A stretch of 64,000 nt of DNA from JAQUTK01 sp963677415 (GCA_963677415.2 CAXXFJ010000013.1:124001-188000); one strand, 5' to 3'. Counted from the first letter of the stretch, positions 46,455 through 55,979 are shown. A program made the numbers and translations. Notes: a model not told the origin generated them from the letters alone.

Positions 46455-47192
46455 CTACATTGTTGTTAGTCCCAAATGACGATTGTATGAGACTTTATCG
46501 AACCGGTAATACCGAGCTGCACGATGAGCCACATTCTCTTCCTTTTCATCCAATGCTACAAGATAAGACGAACGTTTTACTTTCTTATGAAAGTTACGTA
46601 CATCCATTTCCTGGTCGTATACTACCTCATACAAACGACGAAGCTCAAGAAGGGTAAATCTGGCAGGAAGCAGCCTGTAAATGATTGAGGGGTCCAAACG
46701 AATATTCTTTCTAATTTCAATCAAAGCCTCTTTTAGTATGCTATTATGATCAAAAGCTAAAGGAGGAACTTCATTGACAGGGCACCAGCGTGCACTTAAG
46801 TTTGCTGCCGGTTGGATCGTCCGGGAAGTAATACGGATTAATGCCATATAGGCTACAGTCACTATACGACCGACCTTCAGATCAACTGCACCTCTTAACC
46901 AGTTCAGATCTTCCGGTCTGGAAGTACGTTCCGGATCGCCAAAGACTCGAAATTGTTTGAGATATGCATTGTGAATACCCGCCCATTCTTTCAATAATGA
47001 TTGAGCCGCTTTGTCGGGATCCTCATTATTATAAATAAGTCTGCCGGGAAGTTTCATTCCATTGAATAAGGCATCATTTTCCACAAATTTCTTCTCAAGA
47101 AGAAGAACTTGAAGACTTTCCCCATTGTATCCCAACAAGACACAATCCACAGAGACATGCGGATAAAAAGAATTGTTTTCTACTTCGTTCAT
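46455..47192 (-). CDS. Nudix-related transcriptional regulator (NrtR/AraR-like)
   Basis: A 245-residue protein with a Nudix domain (SVDCVLLGYNGESLQVLLLE to about 150) and a C-terminal winged helix (ARFTLLELRRLYEVVYDQEM ... VKRSSYLVALD). The Nudix box GRLIYNNEDPDKAAQSLLKE lacks the REUXEE residues needed for hydrolysis, as in regulators that only sense a ligand. Related Nudix-type regulators control sugar use in Bacteroides (arabinose AraR). As the first gene of the xylose operon it probably senses xylose or a metabolite and regulates this operon. Confidence 0.86.
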   Translation of the reverse strand: MNEVENNSFYPHVSVDCVLLGYNGESLQVLLLEKKFVENDALFNGMKLPGRLIYNNEDPDKAAQSLLKEWAGIHNAYLKQFRVFGDPERTSRPEDLNWLRGAVDLKVGRIVTVAYMALIRITSRTIQPAANLSARWCPVNEVPPLAFDHNSILKEALIEIRKNIRLDPSIIYRLLPARFTLLELRRLYEVVYDQEMDVRNFHKKVKRSSYLVALDEKEENVAHRAARYYRFDKVSYNRHLGLTTM

Positions 47193-47215
47193 TGTATCAA
47201 TATTAGATCAATGAC

Positions 47216-47247
47216 CAAAAGTATATTTCTTTTTCAATTTAAACAAA
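47216..47247 (-). promoter_or_regulatory. Promoter of the Nudix regulator-xylB-xylA operon
   Basis: On the minus strand, TTTG (47244-47247), 20 bases, then TACTTTTG (47216-47223). Both boxes match the Bacteroides consensus. It lies 23 bp before the regulator start. Confidence 0.72.
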
Positions 47248-47315
47248 GCTATTTCCGCTTATTTTTAGGAGGTTGGAATCAATCTTTTTGTATTATGTAC
47301 AATAAGAACACACGC

Positions 47316-47374
47316 TTATTGTCTTATCTACAGTAATTACAATATTGGAGGGCATATTGTAACATAGACAATAA
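47316..47374. promoter_or_regulatory. Nested palindrome, possible operator
   Basis: Outer arms TTATTGTCT (47316-47324) and AGACAATAA (47366-47374), and inner arms TTACAATAT (47337-47345) and ATATTGTAA (47354-47362), are each exact reverse complements. It lies about 70-130 bp upstream of the -33 box of the regulator operon. It also sits between the regulator and the yggL gene's 3' end, so a terminator role is an alternative. Confidence 0.4.
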
Positions 47375-47424
47375 ATAAAAATCATTAACAGACTGATTGC
47401 TTTGGTAAAGTCACTGCTTACCCG

Positions 47425-47781
47425 TCAATGCATGATAACATCCGTATAATCCAATACTGCCGGACCGTACCATGCATCTCTGAAATCACTGACTCGAATA
47501 TTTTGTACCAAAGGCTGATTGCACAGCCAGTTCACCACAAAATCTCTCTGTTCTTCAGTAACGGAACCCCGACCACGTTTTACAATCATAAGTCTGCCGC
47601 CACTTCCTATCCCTCCTCCGCAGAGGAGATCATTGTCTTCGATAGCTTCTTTTAGGAAACGAAGACAAAAATCCAGGTACTCGTTATTATCCTCCAATGT
47701 ATCAAGGAGGTCAAACTGGAGTTCAAAGCCAAGTTCCTTAAACTCGGCTTTGTGTAATTTCTTCCGAAGTCTTTTTCTCAT
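47425..47781 (-). CDS. YggL family 50S ribosome-binding protein
   Basis: A 118-residue protein matching the DUF469/YggL family: an N-terminal basic MRKRLRKKLHKAEFKELGFE, then FLKEAIEDNDLLCGGGIGSGGRLMIVKRGRGSVTEEQRDF and VSDFRDAWYG as separate conserved blocks. Homologs bind the 50S subunit. It is a single gene with a good promoter at 47817-47849. Confidence 0.85.
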   Translation of the reverse strand: MRKRLRKKLHKAEFKELGFELQFDLLDTLEDNNEYLDFCLRFLKEAIEDNDLLCGGGIGSGGRLMIVKRGRGSVTEEQRDFVVNWLCNQPLVQNIRVSDFRDAWYGPAVLDYTDVIMH

Positions 47782-47816
47782 AGCTAAGTCTCTTGTTTGA
47801 AAGTAATCTAATCAAA

Positions 47817-47849
47817 CAAATATATGTAAAAGATTCGGTTATCTCCAAA
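47817..47849 (-). promoter_or_regulatory. Promoter of the YggL gene
   Basis: On the minus strand, TTTG (47846-47849), 21 bases, then TATATTTG (47817-47824). Both boxes fit the Bacteroides consensus and the start codon is 35 bp downstream. Confidence 0.7.
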
Positions 47850-48006
47850 TAAAAAGGCAATTATTTTGAGTTTAATCGACCCGATTAGCCTGAAGTTAGC
47901 GCGCGTACAATTGAGATGAAAAGAGAAGCTAACTCAATTCAAAAGTTCGAGAATGTGTTTCACTTGAGGAATTAATGCATGAATCCCATCGTTAAGGATC
48001 CATGAG

Positions 48007-51000
48007 TTACTCCGCTATATATCTGAAACGTACATATTGTTCATTATTTGGGCCATTCAACCGGAGTAGATAGACACCCGTCTCTGTCAGACCGGTAAAG
48101 AGATGTGTTCTGACTATCGGCTCTTTGCTGAATGGCTTGTCTTCATCCAAAATTACCTCTTTCAGCATACCAAACGCATCATACACTTTCAAGGAAACCT
48201 GACCCGGTTTGCACACATTGTAGGTGATATCAACCGGTTCATATCCCTTTATGGTCGTCTTGCTCATGGATAACTGATAGTTAATCATTTCTTCCTGAGC
48301 ATACTGCCGTTCAAACTCTTCCATACTATCATACTGATTCACACGGATGTTGCTGATCCTGGCCACCGCCTGGCATATATCACCAGTAGAGGCACCTCCT
48401 GTAAAATAGAGTCCGACAGCTATGTCCTTCTCTCTCATGTCTGAACTCATAAAATCCATTCTCAAAGGATCCTGCAGATAGTCCCACCAGAAGAGATTGT
48501 CATACGAATAATAGGCAGTTACATAGTTTTGCGCATAAAAGTTCAATCGTAGCTTAATATATACGTCCTGTGCGATAGTAGGATTGTCTAACTTTTTGTA
48601 ATTATAATCATATCCCCATCGGTATGCAAAGCGCGCTCCTTCATACGAACCGACACCAAAAGAGAAGAAAGGAGAATTTGCAGGAAGCTCTCCGTTACTC
48701 AGTGTACGCATCATTAATCCAACATAGGTTCCAATTCCTGTATTGGTCACGGAATCAATCTTCATGGATATTTCTATTGGTTTATGCGGATCATATCCCC
48801 TCTTGTACAGATAGCTGGTCACATCAATATGCTTCATTTCAGAACGCTGGTTTGTATAGAAGGTAATGTTATCTATCGACTTGATCAGTTTGTTTGCTAT
48901 TGTGTCAAGTGCGGAGAGCTTTTCTGAGTGAGTCGAGTAGGGAATATGAAGGCTGTCTAGCCGTTGGGCATAATCTGATAAGATGGCCGTCGTGTCATAG
49001 ATCGTTTCTTTGGGATAACCACGAAGCAAGGAATCCATTATCGTTTTTTGTGTAATGTTCGACGTTTCGTAAATTGCCAGAATAGAATCATACTCCAGCT
49101 TCTCATCTTCTGCCATAAGCGTAGTGTCGGTCAAAATCTTCGGACGAAAGTTGGTGCTCGTATCGTATGAGAGACCGGAATAGGTAGATCTTACAAGCGT
49201 ATGGAACAAGAAACTGAAGCCGTAAAAGTTGAAGTCCCGTGAAATGGCAATCATCTTCAGGTGGTTTTTACCCCTCTTCAGAAAGATTTGGGCTTCGCTT
49301 CCACCTTTACCCCCCAATCGGAGTTCCGAAACCTGCTTGATGCCGTTTACATCAATGCGCATAAATTTGGGATCATCTGAGTTATAGCCCGTAAAAGCAC
49401 GGATCACATAATAGCCTTCGCGAGGGGCATTAACGGTATAGGAAACCCAATCGCCCGCCTGAATATTGGTAATGTAGGGACAGATGGGCTCTCCAAAACC
49501 GGTTGTAGTAATGCGCCTTGTATAAAAACCTCTTGACATATTCCAGTTAATACCCGTTGCATCAGTCGAATCAGGAACAAGAAAGAACATAGAACTACTT
49601 TCTTTTGGAAGAACTGGATAAAATGCAAGATCTATATCGGACCCTGCAGCACCTTCAGTCTCCGCCCGCACTGTGTCCCTGGCAAAATTGTCTGCTTTGG
49701 AATAGGATATCAGCTCATTTCTGAAAGTATAGGTAGAAGCTCCCCTAACATACATTTCCGATTCTTTGTTGCTTGTTGGTGGATTATTGCCGGGAGTTCT
49801 TGCATGGTTGCCGATATCTCTGCCTCCCCAGTCATACTCCCAACTCCCAATATAGGATGGATATTTCTTGCTCACCATCAGGTTTCTCCTGACAAACTCT
49901 TCACCAAATACGGCATTCGGATTGACAGGGATTTCCAGATTGATGTGTTCCCAGCCGAACGGAGAGGCGGCCTCAATATTCTGTTTCATTGCTTTTCCGT
50001 TTGAGACAGCAACCGTAAAGTCGGCCTGCATGGTAAAACCTTTTATCGTACTGCTCAGTCGCAGGGAGGTGACTCCATCCCGAAGCCCTTTCACACGAAC
50101 ATATTTTCTGAATTCCTCACCGTCTTCCGGATCCTCAACAGGTTTCTCCCAGAAATAAGCTTCCATGACACTCGGATCCAGCGATTCACATTCAACGGTA
50201 AAATATTCATTCACGGCATGACCAAAAAGTTTTGTAACATCGATATCCATGGATTTTCCCGGTCTCAGAAAATCATAAAAAGAGTGATTGATAAAAGTCT
50301 GATCCTCTTCCGAAACTTCATATGGAATTTCTATTTCACTGACGGAAACATTGTCAATCAAAAATATGGCCGGCTTGGTGAGATCACCGTTATAATATTG
50401 ATTATTCAGATTAGCACATGCGCCAATACCCATATAAACTTTCCCTTTGGTACCTATTTGTTGCACTCCACGACCAAACTGATACCATTCTGCTTCTTCC
50501 AGATCATCCTTCTGATAAGCTTGAACATACTTGCCCTGTCGGACAATCTTCAGCCAACGTGGATAACAGTCCGGAGGCGTGTGTGTGCTTCCGTTAGTTG
50601 AGCACTGGATAGATCCGCTATTATAAGATCCATTTGCACCCCCTATTTCCGAACGAAATTGTAAAACTACCGTTTTCGCATCATTATTAACTTTCACAAA
50701 AGCCATCCGATCGTCGGATGCCATTCCGCTCCGTACCATGACAAAGCCACTGGCATCGGCATCTTTTACGGTTTCAGCATCCATTATCCGTGCCTGTACT
50801 TGCATATCCTGATCCGTCTCCGTATAGATAAAAGCACAATCATCTTTCTGCTTGCCCATTTCATTTCCGTATGCCTTCAGATAGAAAAGCCCCAGCGACG
50901 CTTTGTAACACCAATCCGTGGAAGGGGCAATATTGCCTATATCCCTGAACTTCCATCCTTCAGGCAGTTGATCGGATACTCCTGTGGAATAAGGTCTTGG

Positions 51001-51117
51001 TATTCGGGTGGGATTGTAGGCAACACTGTTTGTCGTTGTCAACATAAAAAAACTGACAAACAACGTTTCTGAAAAGAAACGTATGCCATCTTTGATCCTC
51101 AGTATAAATGTATTCAT
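48007..51117 (-). CDS. Large secreted protein with carbohydrate-binding-like domains and a sorting-signal-like C-terminus, paralog 2
   Basis: A 1,036-residue exported protein. After the signal peptide, residues about 40-260 form a lectin/LamG-like domain (RIPRPYSTG, LPEGWKFRDIGNIAPSTDW). Residues about 390-640 resemble a CBM6-type module (AGDWVSYTVNAPREGYYVIR). A helical linker follows, then a second LamG-like region (about 770-930). The last 80 residues (VDITYNVCKPGQVSLKVYDA ... GVYLLRLNG) resemble a type IX secretion sorting domain. No catalytic motif was recognised. It follows its paralog by 80 bp and is probably cotranscribed. The ligand is unknown. Confidence 0.8.
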   Translation of the reverse strand: MNTFILRIKDGIRFFSETLFVSFFMLTTTNSVAYNPTRIPRPYSTGVSDQLPEGWKFRDIGNIAPSTDWCYKASLGLFYLKAYGNEMGKQKDDCAFIYTETDQDMQVQARIMDAETVKDADASGFVMVRSGMASDDRMAFVKVNNDAKTVVLQFRSEIGGANGSYNSGSIQCSTNGSTHTPPDCYPRWLKIVRQGKYVQAYQKDDLEEAEWYQFGRGVQQIGTKGKVYMGIGACANLNNQYYNGDLTKPAIFLIDNVSVSEIEIPYEVSEEDQTFINHSFYDFLRPGKSMDIDVTKLFGHAVNEYFTVECESLDPSVMEAYFWEKPVEDPEDGEEFRKYVRVKGLRDGVTSLRLSSTIKGFTMQADFTVAVSNGKAMKQNIEAASPFGWEHINLEIPVNPNAVFGEEFVRRNLMVSKKYPSYIGSWEYDWGGRDIGNHARTPGNNPPTSNKESEMYVRGASTYTFRNELISYSKADNFARDTVRAETEGAAGSDIDLAFYPVLPKESSSMFFLVPDSTDATGINWNMSRGFYTRRITTTGFGEPICPYITNIQAGDWVSYTVNAPREGYYVIRAFTGYNSDDPKFMRIDVNGIKQVSELRLGGKGGSEAQIFLKRGKNHLKMIAISRDFNFYGFSFLFHTLVRSTYSGLSYDTSTNFRPKILTDTTLMAEDEKLEYDSILAIYETSNITQKTIMDSLLRGYPKETIYDTTAILSDYAQRLDSLHIPYSTHSEKLSALDTIANKLIKSIDNITFYTNQRSEMKHIDVTSYLYKRGYDPHKPIEISMKIDSVTNTGIGTYVGLMMRTLSNGELPANSPFFSFGVGSYEGARFAYRWGYDYNYKKLDNPTIAQDVYIKLRLNFYAQNYVTAYYSYDNLFWWDYLQDPLRMDFMSSDMREKDIAVGLYFTGGASTGDICQAVARISNIRVNQYDSMEEFERQYAQEEMINYQLSMSKTTIKGYEPVDITYNVCKPGQVSLKVYDAFGMLKEVILDEDKPFSKEPIVRTHLFTGLTETGVYLLRLNGPNNEQYVRFRYIAE

Positions 51118-51197
51118 AGCTGGTTTTTAAAAATTCAACGTACTTTATCTAGTGTTAATTACCTCACGACTCTTTGTATATGGATTTGACATAGGAT

Positions 51198-54100
51198 CTA
51201 CTCCGCTATATATCGGAAACGTACATATTGCTCATTGTTCGGCCCATTCAACCGGAGCAGATAGATGCCTGACTCTGTCAGACCGGTAAAGATATGCGTT
51301 AGCATTATCGGTTCTTTGCAAAATGGCTTATCCTTATCAAAGATTGTTTCTTTCAACAAACCAAAGGCATCAAAGACTTTTAAAGAGACCTGTCCCGGCT
51401 TAATCACATTATATGTGATGTCAACAGGTTCATTTCTTCTTATTGTAGTGGTGCTCATGGTTAATGGCAGATTCCACATCTCCTTCTGCGAGTACTGTCG
51501 TTCAAAATCCTCCATGCTCTCATACTGCTTCACGGTAAAGTTGCTGGCCTTTGCCATGGCCAAACAGATATCGCCCGTAAAATCGCCTCCCGTAAGATAC
51601 ATTCCGATGGCGATATCACGATCCACACCGTCAACTGAAAGAAAGCCGACCTTTATCGGGTCTTCCAGATATTCCCACCAGAAATTACCGTCGTAGGAAT
51701 AGTATGCTGTCATGTAGTCTTGCGCATAGAAGTTAAGTCGGATTTTGAGATACACATCCTGAGCAATGTCTTCATTATCAAACTTCTTATAATCATAATT
51801 GAACGCCCACCGGTAGCTGAATCGTCCTCCTTCGTACGAGCCGACACCGAAAGAGGCATACGGAGAGTTAGGTGATACCTCTCCGTTCAGCAAGCTTCTC
51901 ATCATAAACCCCAGATATGTTCCCTTGCCTGTATTGGCTACCGTGTCAATCTTCATCGAGATCTCTATCGGCTTTGTCGGGTCGTACCCTTTCTTGTAGA
52001 GGAAACTCGTCACATCGATGTGTTTCATCGGTGACTGCTGCGTGGTAAAGAAGGTCATCGAATCAATTGCATGCGTCAGTCTGTAGGTGATCGTATCCAA
52101 TGCCACCAGTTTTTCTGTTTGGGTGCGATACGGGATAGTCATGCTATCCAGCTGTGCGCTGTATCGGCTCAAGATGGCAGCGGTATCATAGACCGTCTTT
52201 AGGGGATAATAGAGTAGTGTAGAATCCATTCTGATCCGTTGCTTTTCAGAAGATGTATCATACACAGTTTGAATGGAGTCGTAGGTTATCTTCTCATCTT
52301 CCGCCATCAGGCTCGTGTCAATGAGCACCTCCGGCTGGAAATATTTTTCCGCGTCAAAAGTAATACCCGAATAGGGGACCTTAACAGCAGATGCAAACAA
52401 GATACGGAATCCTAATAGATTGAAGTCCATCGAATTCGCTACGAACTTCAGCTGATTCCGTCCCTGGGTTAAAAAGATCAGTTCTCTGGCACCCTCTTTC
52501 CAATCTGCCCCACCCATCCCCTTCTTTATGGCAAGCTCTTTGATTTGGGTGATTCCGTTCACATCCACACGAAGACTTTTGTGTTCATCTCTGCATGCTG
52601 CCACGGGGCTGATCCTGTAGTAACCGGTGCGAGGAGCATAAACGGTATAGGCTATCCAGTCGCTTGCCTTGATATTTGTGATGTAGGGGAAACCCTCTCC
52701 GTCAAAACCAGTTTGGGATATGTGTCTTGTATAAAGCCCCCTGGAAAGTTCCCAAATAATGCCTATTATAGTGTCCACTACTCCCTTGAAGACCAAATCA
52801 TCATGAGTATTCGAACCCACAAAAGCTAAGTCGACATAAGACCCCGAGGCACCACCCACTTCCGAACGGTTCGTGTCTTTTGCAAATTTGTCTGCCTTGG
52901 TATACGTCACTATCTCATCTCGGAAGGTATAGGTTCCGGCATTTTTCACATACATCTCCGACTTCATGTCTTCTGTAGGTGGATTATTGCCTGGTGTTTT
53001 TGCATGATTGCCTACATCATATCCTCCCCAGTCATACTCCCAGCTTCCCAGGAAGGATGGGATCCGCTTACTGATTAACAGATCCTTTTTTACGAACTCT
53101 TCCCCCCATACAATCTCCGGATTAACCGGTATCTCCAGGCTCTTCAGTGTCCATCCAAAAGGAGTTGTAGCCTTGGCATCCTTCGGTTTGGCCTTTCCTG
53201 TTGAAACACCTACCGCATAATCAGCTCTCATGGTGAAACCTTTGATGGTACAGGTCAATTTCAGAGAGGTGACCCCATCCCGAAGTCCTTTGACGCTGAC
53301 ATACTTGCGAAACTCCTCACCATCTTTCGGATTCTCCACAGGTTCTTCCCAGAAATAGGCTTCCGCAACTGTCGGATCGACAGACTCACATTCAATGGTA
53401 AAATATTCACCCAAGAAATGACCAAACACGTTGGTGATGTCAATGTTTCTGGATTTTCCGGGAGTGATATACTCGTAAAAAGCCGTTGAAACGGATTCCG
53501 GATACAACGTCTCATACGGGATCTCTATATCCGTCACAGACAGATTGTCAAACTTAAAGATCGCAGGTTTGGTACGGTCACCATTGTAAGCACTGTTACC
53601 CAACTCAGCACAGGCAGTAATACCCAGATATGCCTTGCCTGTCATAGCAAGTCTGCGAATCGAGCCTAAACGCACCCAGGGAGCACCTTCGTAATCATCT
53701 TTCTGATAAGGAGAGACATACCTGCCTTCACGGACAAGTTTCAGCCAGCGTGGATAACAGTCCGGAGGAGTATGGGTGCTACCGACAGTACCACAGTCAT
53801 ATACGCCAAGGTTATCTGAAGATCCATCCATACCTCCTATGGCTGAACGACAAAAAACCGAGACAGATTTATTGCTCCAACTTCCTGCATCAAGGTATAT
53901 CATGGGATCATCATTGGCCATACCCGCACGGATCATTAAACCTCCCACAGCCCGAGACTTATCCACTTTCTCGGCATCCATGATACGGACTTCCAGTTGT
54001 ACATCCTGATCGGATTCCGAATACAGAAACCCGCATTGATCATTATTACGGTTCCCCCATAGACTTTCCCCATACGCTTTCAGATAATACGATCCGTCGG

Positions 54101-54302
54101 AAGCCTTATAGCACCAGTCCGTGGCAGGCGCAATATTGCCAATATCCTTGAAATGCCATCCCTCGGGCAGAGGATCAGAGTAGCCGGTAGAGTATGGCCT
54201 AGGGATCCGCTTTGGATCATAAGCATAGCCATTACTAATGGTTAATGCTAACACGGTACTTATCAGTACTCTTGTCATCAAAAAAATAGTGCTATTTTTC
54301 AT
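51198..54302 (-). CDS. Large secreted protein with carbohydrate-binding-like domains and a sorting-signal-like C-terminus, paralog 1
   Basis: A 1,034-residue paralog with the same order of domains: signal peptide (VLISTVLALTISNGYA), RIPRPYSTGYSDPLPEGWHF, a CBM6-like module (ASDWIAYTVYAPRTGYYRIS), a linker rich in paired Tyr-Asp-Thr (VYDTSS, VYDTAAILS), a second LamG-like region and a C-terminus nearly identical to paralog 2 (GQVSLKVFDA, GLTESGIYLLRLNGPNNEQY). The centre is more diverged than the ends. It is the first gene of the pair; TAACTTTG at 54360-54367 is a possible -7 box. Confidence 0.8.
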   Translation of the reverse strand: MKNSTIFLMTRVLISTVLALTISNGYAYDPKRIPRPYSTGYSDPLPEGWHFKDIGNIAPATDWCYKASDGSYYLKAYGESLWGNRNNDQCGFLYSESDQDVQLEVRIMDAEKVDKSRAVGGLMIRAGMANDDPMIYLDAGSWSNKSVSVFCRSAIGGMDGSSDNLGVYDCGTVGSTHTPPDCYPRWLKLVREGRYVSPYQKDDYEGAPWVRLGSIRRLAMTGKAYLGITACAELGNSAYNGDRTKPAIFKFDNLSVTDIEIPYETLYPESVSTAFYEYITPGKSRNIDITNVFGHFLGEYFTIECESVDPTVAEAYFWEEPVENPKDGEEFRKYVSVKGLRDGVTSLKLTCTIKGFTMRADYAVGVSTGKAKPKDAKATTPFGWTLKSLEIPVNPEIVWGEEFVKKDLLISKRIPSFLGSWEYDWGGYDVGNHAKTPGNNPPTEDMKSEMYVKNAGTYTFRDEIVTYTKADKFAKDTNRSEVGGASGSYVDLAFVGSNTHDDLVFKGVVDTIIGIIWELSRGLYTRHISQTGFDGEGFPYITNIKASDWIAYTVYAPRTGYYRISPVAACRDEHKSLRVDVNGITQIKELAIKKGMGGADWKEGARELIFLTQGRNQLKFVANSMDFNLLGFRILFASAVKVPYSGITFDAEKYFQPEVLIDTSLMAEDEKITYDSIQTVYDTSSEKQRIRMDSTLLYYPLKTVYDTAAILSRYSAQLDSMTIPYRTQTEKLVALDTITYRLTHAIDSMTFFTTQQSPMKHIDVTSFLYKKGYDPTKPIEISMKIDTVANTGKGTYLGFMMRSLLNGEVSPNSPYASFGVGSYEGGRFSYRWAFNYDYKKFDNEDIAQDVYLKIRLNFYAQDYMTAYYSYDGNFWWEYLEDPIKVGFLSVDGVDRDIAIGMYLTGGDFTGDICLAMAKASNFTVKQYESMEDFERQYSQKEMWNLPLTMSTTTIRRNEPVDITYNVIKPGQVSLKVFDAFGLLKETIFDKDKPFCKEPIMLTHIFTGLTESGIYLLRLNGPNNEQYVRFRYIAE

Positions 54303-54860
54303 CTTTTGAAATAATTACCCTTCAAGTAAATGAGATGCGTTCAGTAATACTACAGAAACAAAGTTATTCATTATTATGGATGTGGATCTTTATGAGCCAA
54401 AATTAAATATACAAATTCCATTGTTTCATCTTATAATTTTAAAGATTGGAAGATCTATTTTTGATTGTCATTCTATAAATCATAATTATTGAAATATTCC
54501 GAGTGCAAATGTAATATATTATTTTTTACAAACTGTAAAAAGTTAGTGGACATCTATAAGTGTTAAAACCGACGTAATATTCTGATATTTAGAAGCATGA
54601 GACACCTTTAATAATATCTATGGTGGACATCTTTATTTCGTCTTAATAACAACGAGAAAAACACAGGCTAATTTGGCCCTTTTTACATCCAAAATGAAAT
54701 ACTTTGGGCTCTTTCTTTTTCTTGGATAAAATTGAATAGTATCATGCCTTTATAAGAGAATAATTCATTTATGCATATATTATAAATGTAGATCTTGTGG
54801 GTGTCTGCAAAAAAAGTAAATTTTGCACATCCTTTTTTGAATACATTCAGATAAAAGAAA
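54303..54860. other. AT-rich intergenic region upstream of the giant paralogs
   Basis: About 560 bp without a credible gene. TAACTTTG on the minus strand (54360-54367) may be the -7 box of the paralog operon, but no -33 box lies at normal spacing. GTGGACATCT is repeated at 54546-54555 and 54623-54632. Confidence 0.5.
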
Positions 54861-54893
54861 CGTCCGTTCTTTCATCAAATGAAAGAACGGACG
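54861..54893 (-). terminator. Terminator of the rubredoxin gene
   Basis: CGTCCGTTCTTTCA (54861-54874) and TGAAAGAACGGACG (54880-54893) form a perfect 14-bp stem with a 5-base loop, followed on the minus strand by TTTCTTTT. Confidence 0.88.
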
Positions 54894-54914
54894 CACCAAC
54901 TATTGTCAGGTCAA

Positions 54915-55079
54915 TTAGTCTTCTACAACCTCAAAATCTTCTTTTGTCACGCCACAAAGTGGACAAACCCAATCATCAGGAAGGTCTTCAAAGGAAGTAC
55001 CCGGCTGAATGTCGCTATCAGGATCACCTTTTTCCGGATCATAGATGTAATCGCAAACTGTGCAAATGTACTTTTTCAT
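54915..55079 (-). CDS. Rubredoxin
   Basis: A 54-residue protein with both cysteine knuckles: MKKYICTVCDYIYDPEKGDP and DWVCPLCGVTKEDF, binding one iron. Length is that of a classical rubredoxin. It transfers electrons in the cytoplasm, often to enzymes that reduce oxygen or peroxide. It is monocistronic with its own terminator. Confidence 0.95.
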   Translation of the reverse strand: MKKYICTVCDYIYDPEKGDPDSDIQPGTSFEDLPDDWVCPLCGVTKEDFEVVED

Positions 55080-55575
55080 TGTCTAATCATTTTATTTGTT
55101 AGTAGATTGATATTCTTGAACAGCAAATATAACCAGGATATTTGCATTCTCACAATTATTTCTTTCAAATAATTTCAATTCGCTTCATTTTTCTTGAAAA
55201 CAGCGCTGCATCTCTTCTGTTATCCTCTCTTATCTCTTGTGTTCTCTGATGTATTTGCTAAAAGACCCTTTTGTATCTATTCTTCATTACAGCGCAGTTA
55301 ATAATGTCGTAACCGCAATCCTCCGTTTCTAAGCGAAACTGTATCAAAAAGGGGCAATAGCAAGTAATTTTGTAAGCAATATGCGAGCGAGCAAGTAAGA
55401 ACGAGAGGAGCCACATTGCTCTACAGCATACTGTGGGATGTGGCTTGGTGCACTTGGTGCATTGAAATGAAGGTATCCTCCCATTCTGAAAGTAAAAATA
55501 AAAAAAAATAATTATCGGCTCAGAAGTCACAGTAAAAAAGGCTGCTCCTTACCGTCAAAGACTACAACCTTTACC

Positions 55576-55624
55576 GTCATTGCGGGATTGACCAAGGAGA
55601 TTGCGGGTCGATGCCCGCAATGAC
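55576..55624. repeat. Inverted repeat GTCATTGCGGG ... CCCGCAATGAC
   Basis: Exact 11-bp arms at 55576-55586 and 55614-55624 enclose a third related block (ATTGCGGGTCGATGCCCGCA). It looks like a dispersed palindromic repeat rather than a terminator, since no T-run follows. Confidence 0.7.
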
Positions 55625-55680
55625 TTCAATAAAAGGATTTGTCCGTCCTTATGCATGGATACACGCATACGGACACGATT

Positions 55681-55748
55681 AGCGTTTGACAGTTGTCCTA
55701 CGCTAGTTCTACAGTTGTGGTACGCTAAGTCTACAATTGTCAAACGCT
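55681..55748. repeat. Palindromic repeat with 22-bp tandem units
   Basis: The outer arms 55681-55695 and 55734-55748 are 15-bp reverse complements with one G-T mismatch (AGCGTTTGACA / TGTCAAACGCT). Inside are two 22-bp near-copies beginning ACAGTTGT and containing TACGCTA, and a third partial unit. It may be a mobile palindromic element. Confidence 0.65.
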
Positions 55749-55935
55749 GGGGGCCTCAGTCTGGAAATATTAAAGCCCACAGATGCTTTAGAGCTCATAT
55801 AAGGGTGATCCTATTCGCTCCTAACACAGATTTTAGTAGACTCTTTTAAATGTTTCTCTGACTCCGGTTGACTCTCTTCACTCCCCGGTTGACTATTTTT
55901 TGTGGGGCAATCGTCGTGCAAGTAACAAAAAAAAG

Positions 55936-55972
55936 AATTCCCAAGTAACTTATAATAAGTTACTTGGGAATT
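55936..55972 (-). terminator. Terminator of tRNA-Leu
   Basis: Perfect 18-bp arms (55936-55953 and 55955-55972) make an almost uninterrupted palindrome 7 bp past the tRNA 3' end, followed on the minus strand by eight T. Confidence 0.88.
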
Positions 55973-55979
55973 ATCTAAG

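Larger units (their letters stand above)
55080..55930. other. Repeat-rich intergenic region
   Basis: About 850 bp between rubredoxin and the tRNA terminator. No credible gene: the small open frames have no recognisable domain. It contains a hairpin at 55576-55624 and a palindromic tandem repeat at 55681-55748, described separately, and otherwise unremarkable sequence. Confidence 0.55.

Noticed and set aside
47425..47655. Plus-strand frame opposite the YggL gene
   Set aside because: It is the antisense of a clear YggL coding sequence.
55258..55530. 90-residue open frame as a gene
   Set aside because: Irregular composition, no domain, and it lies in a repeat-rich spacer.
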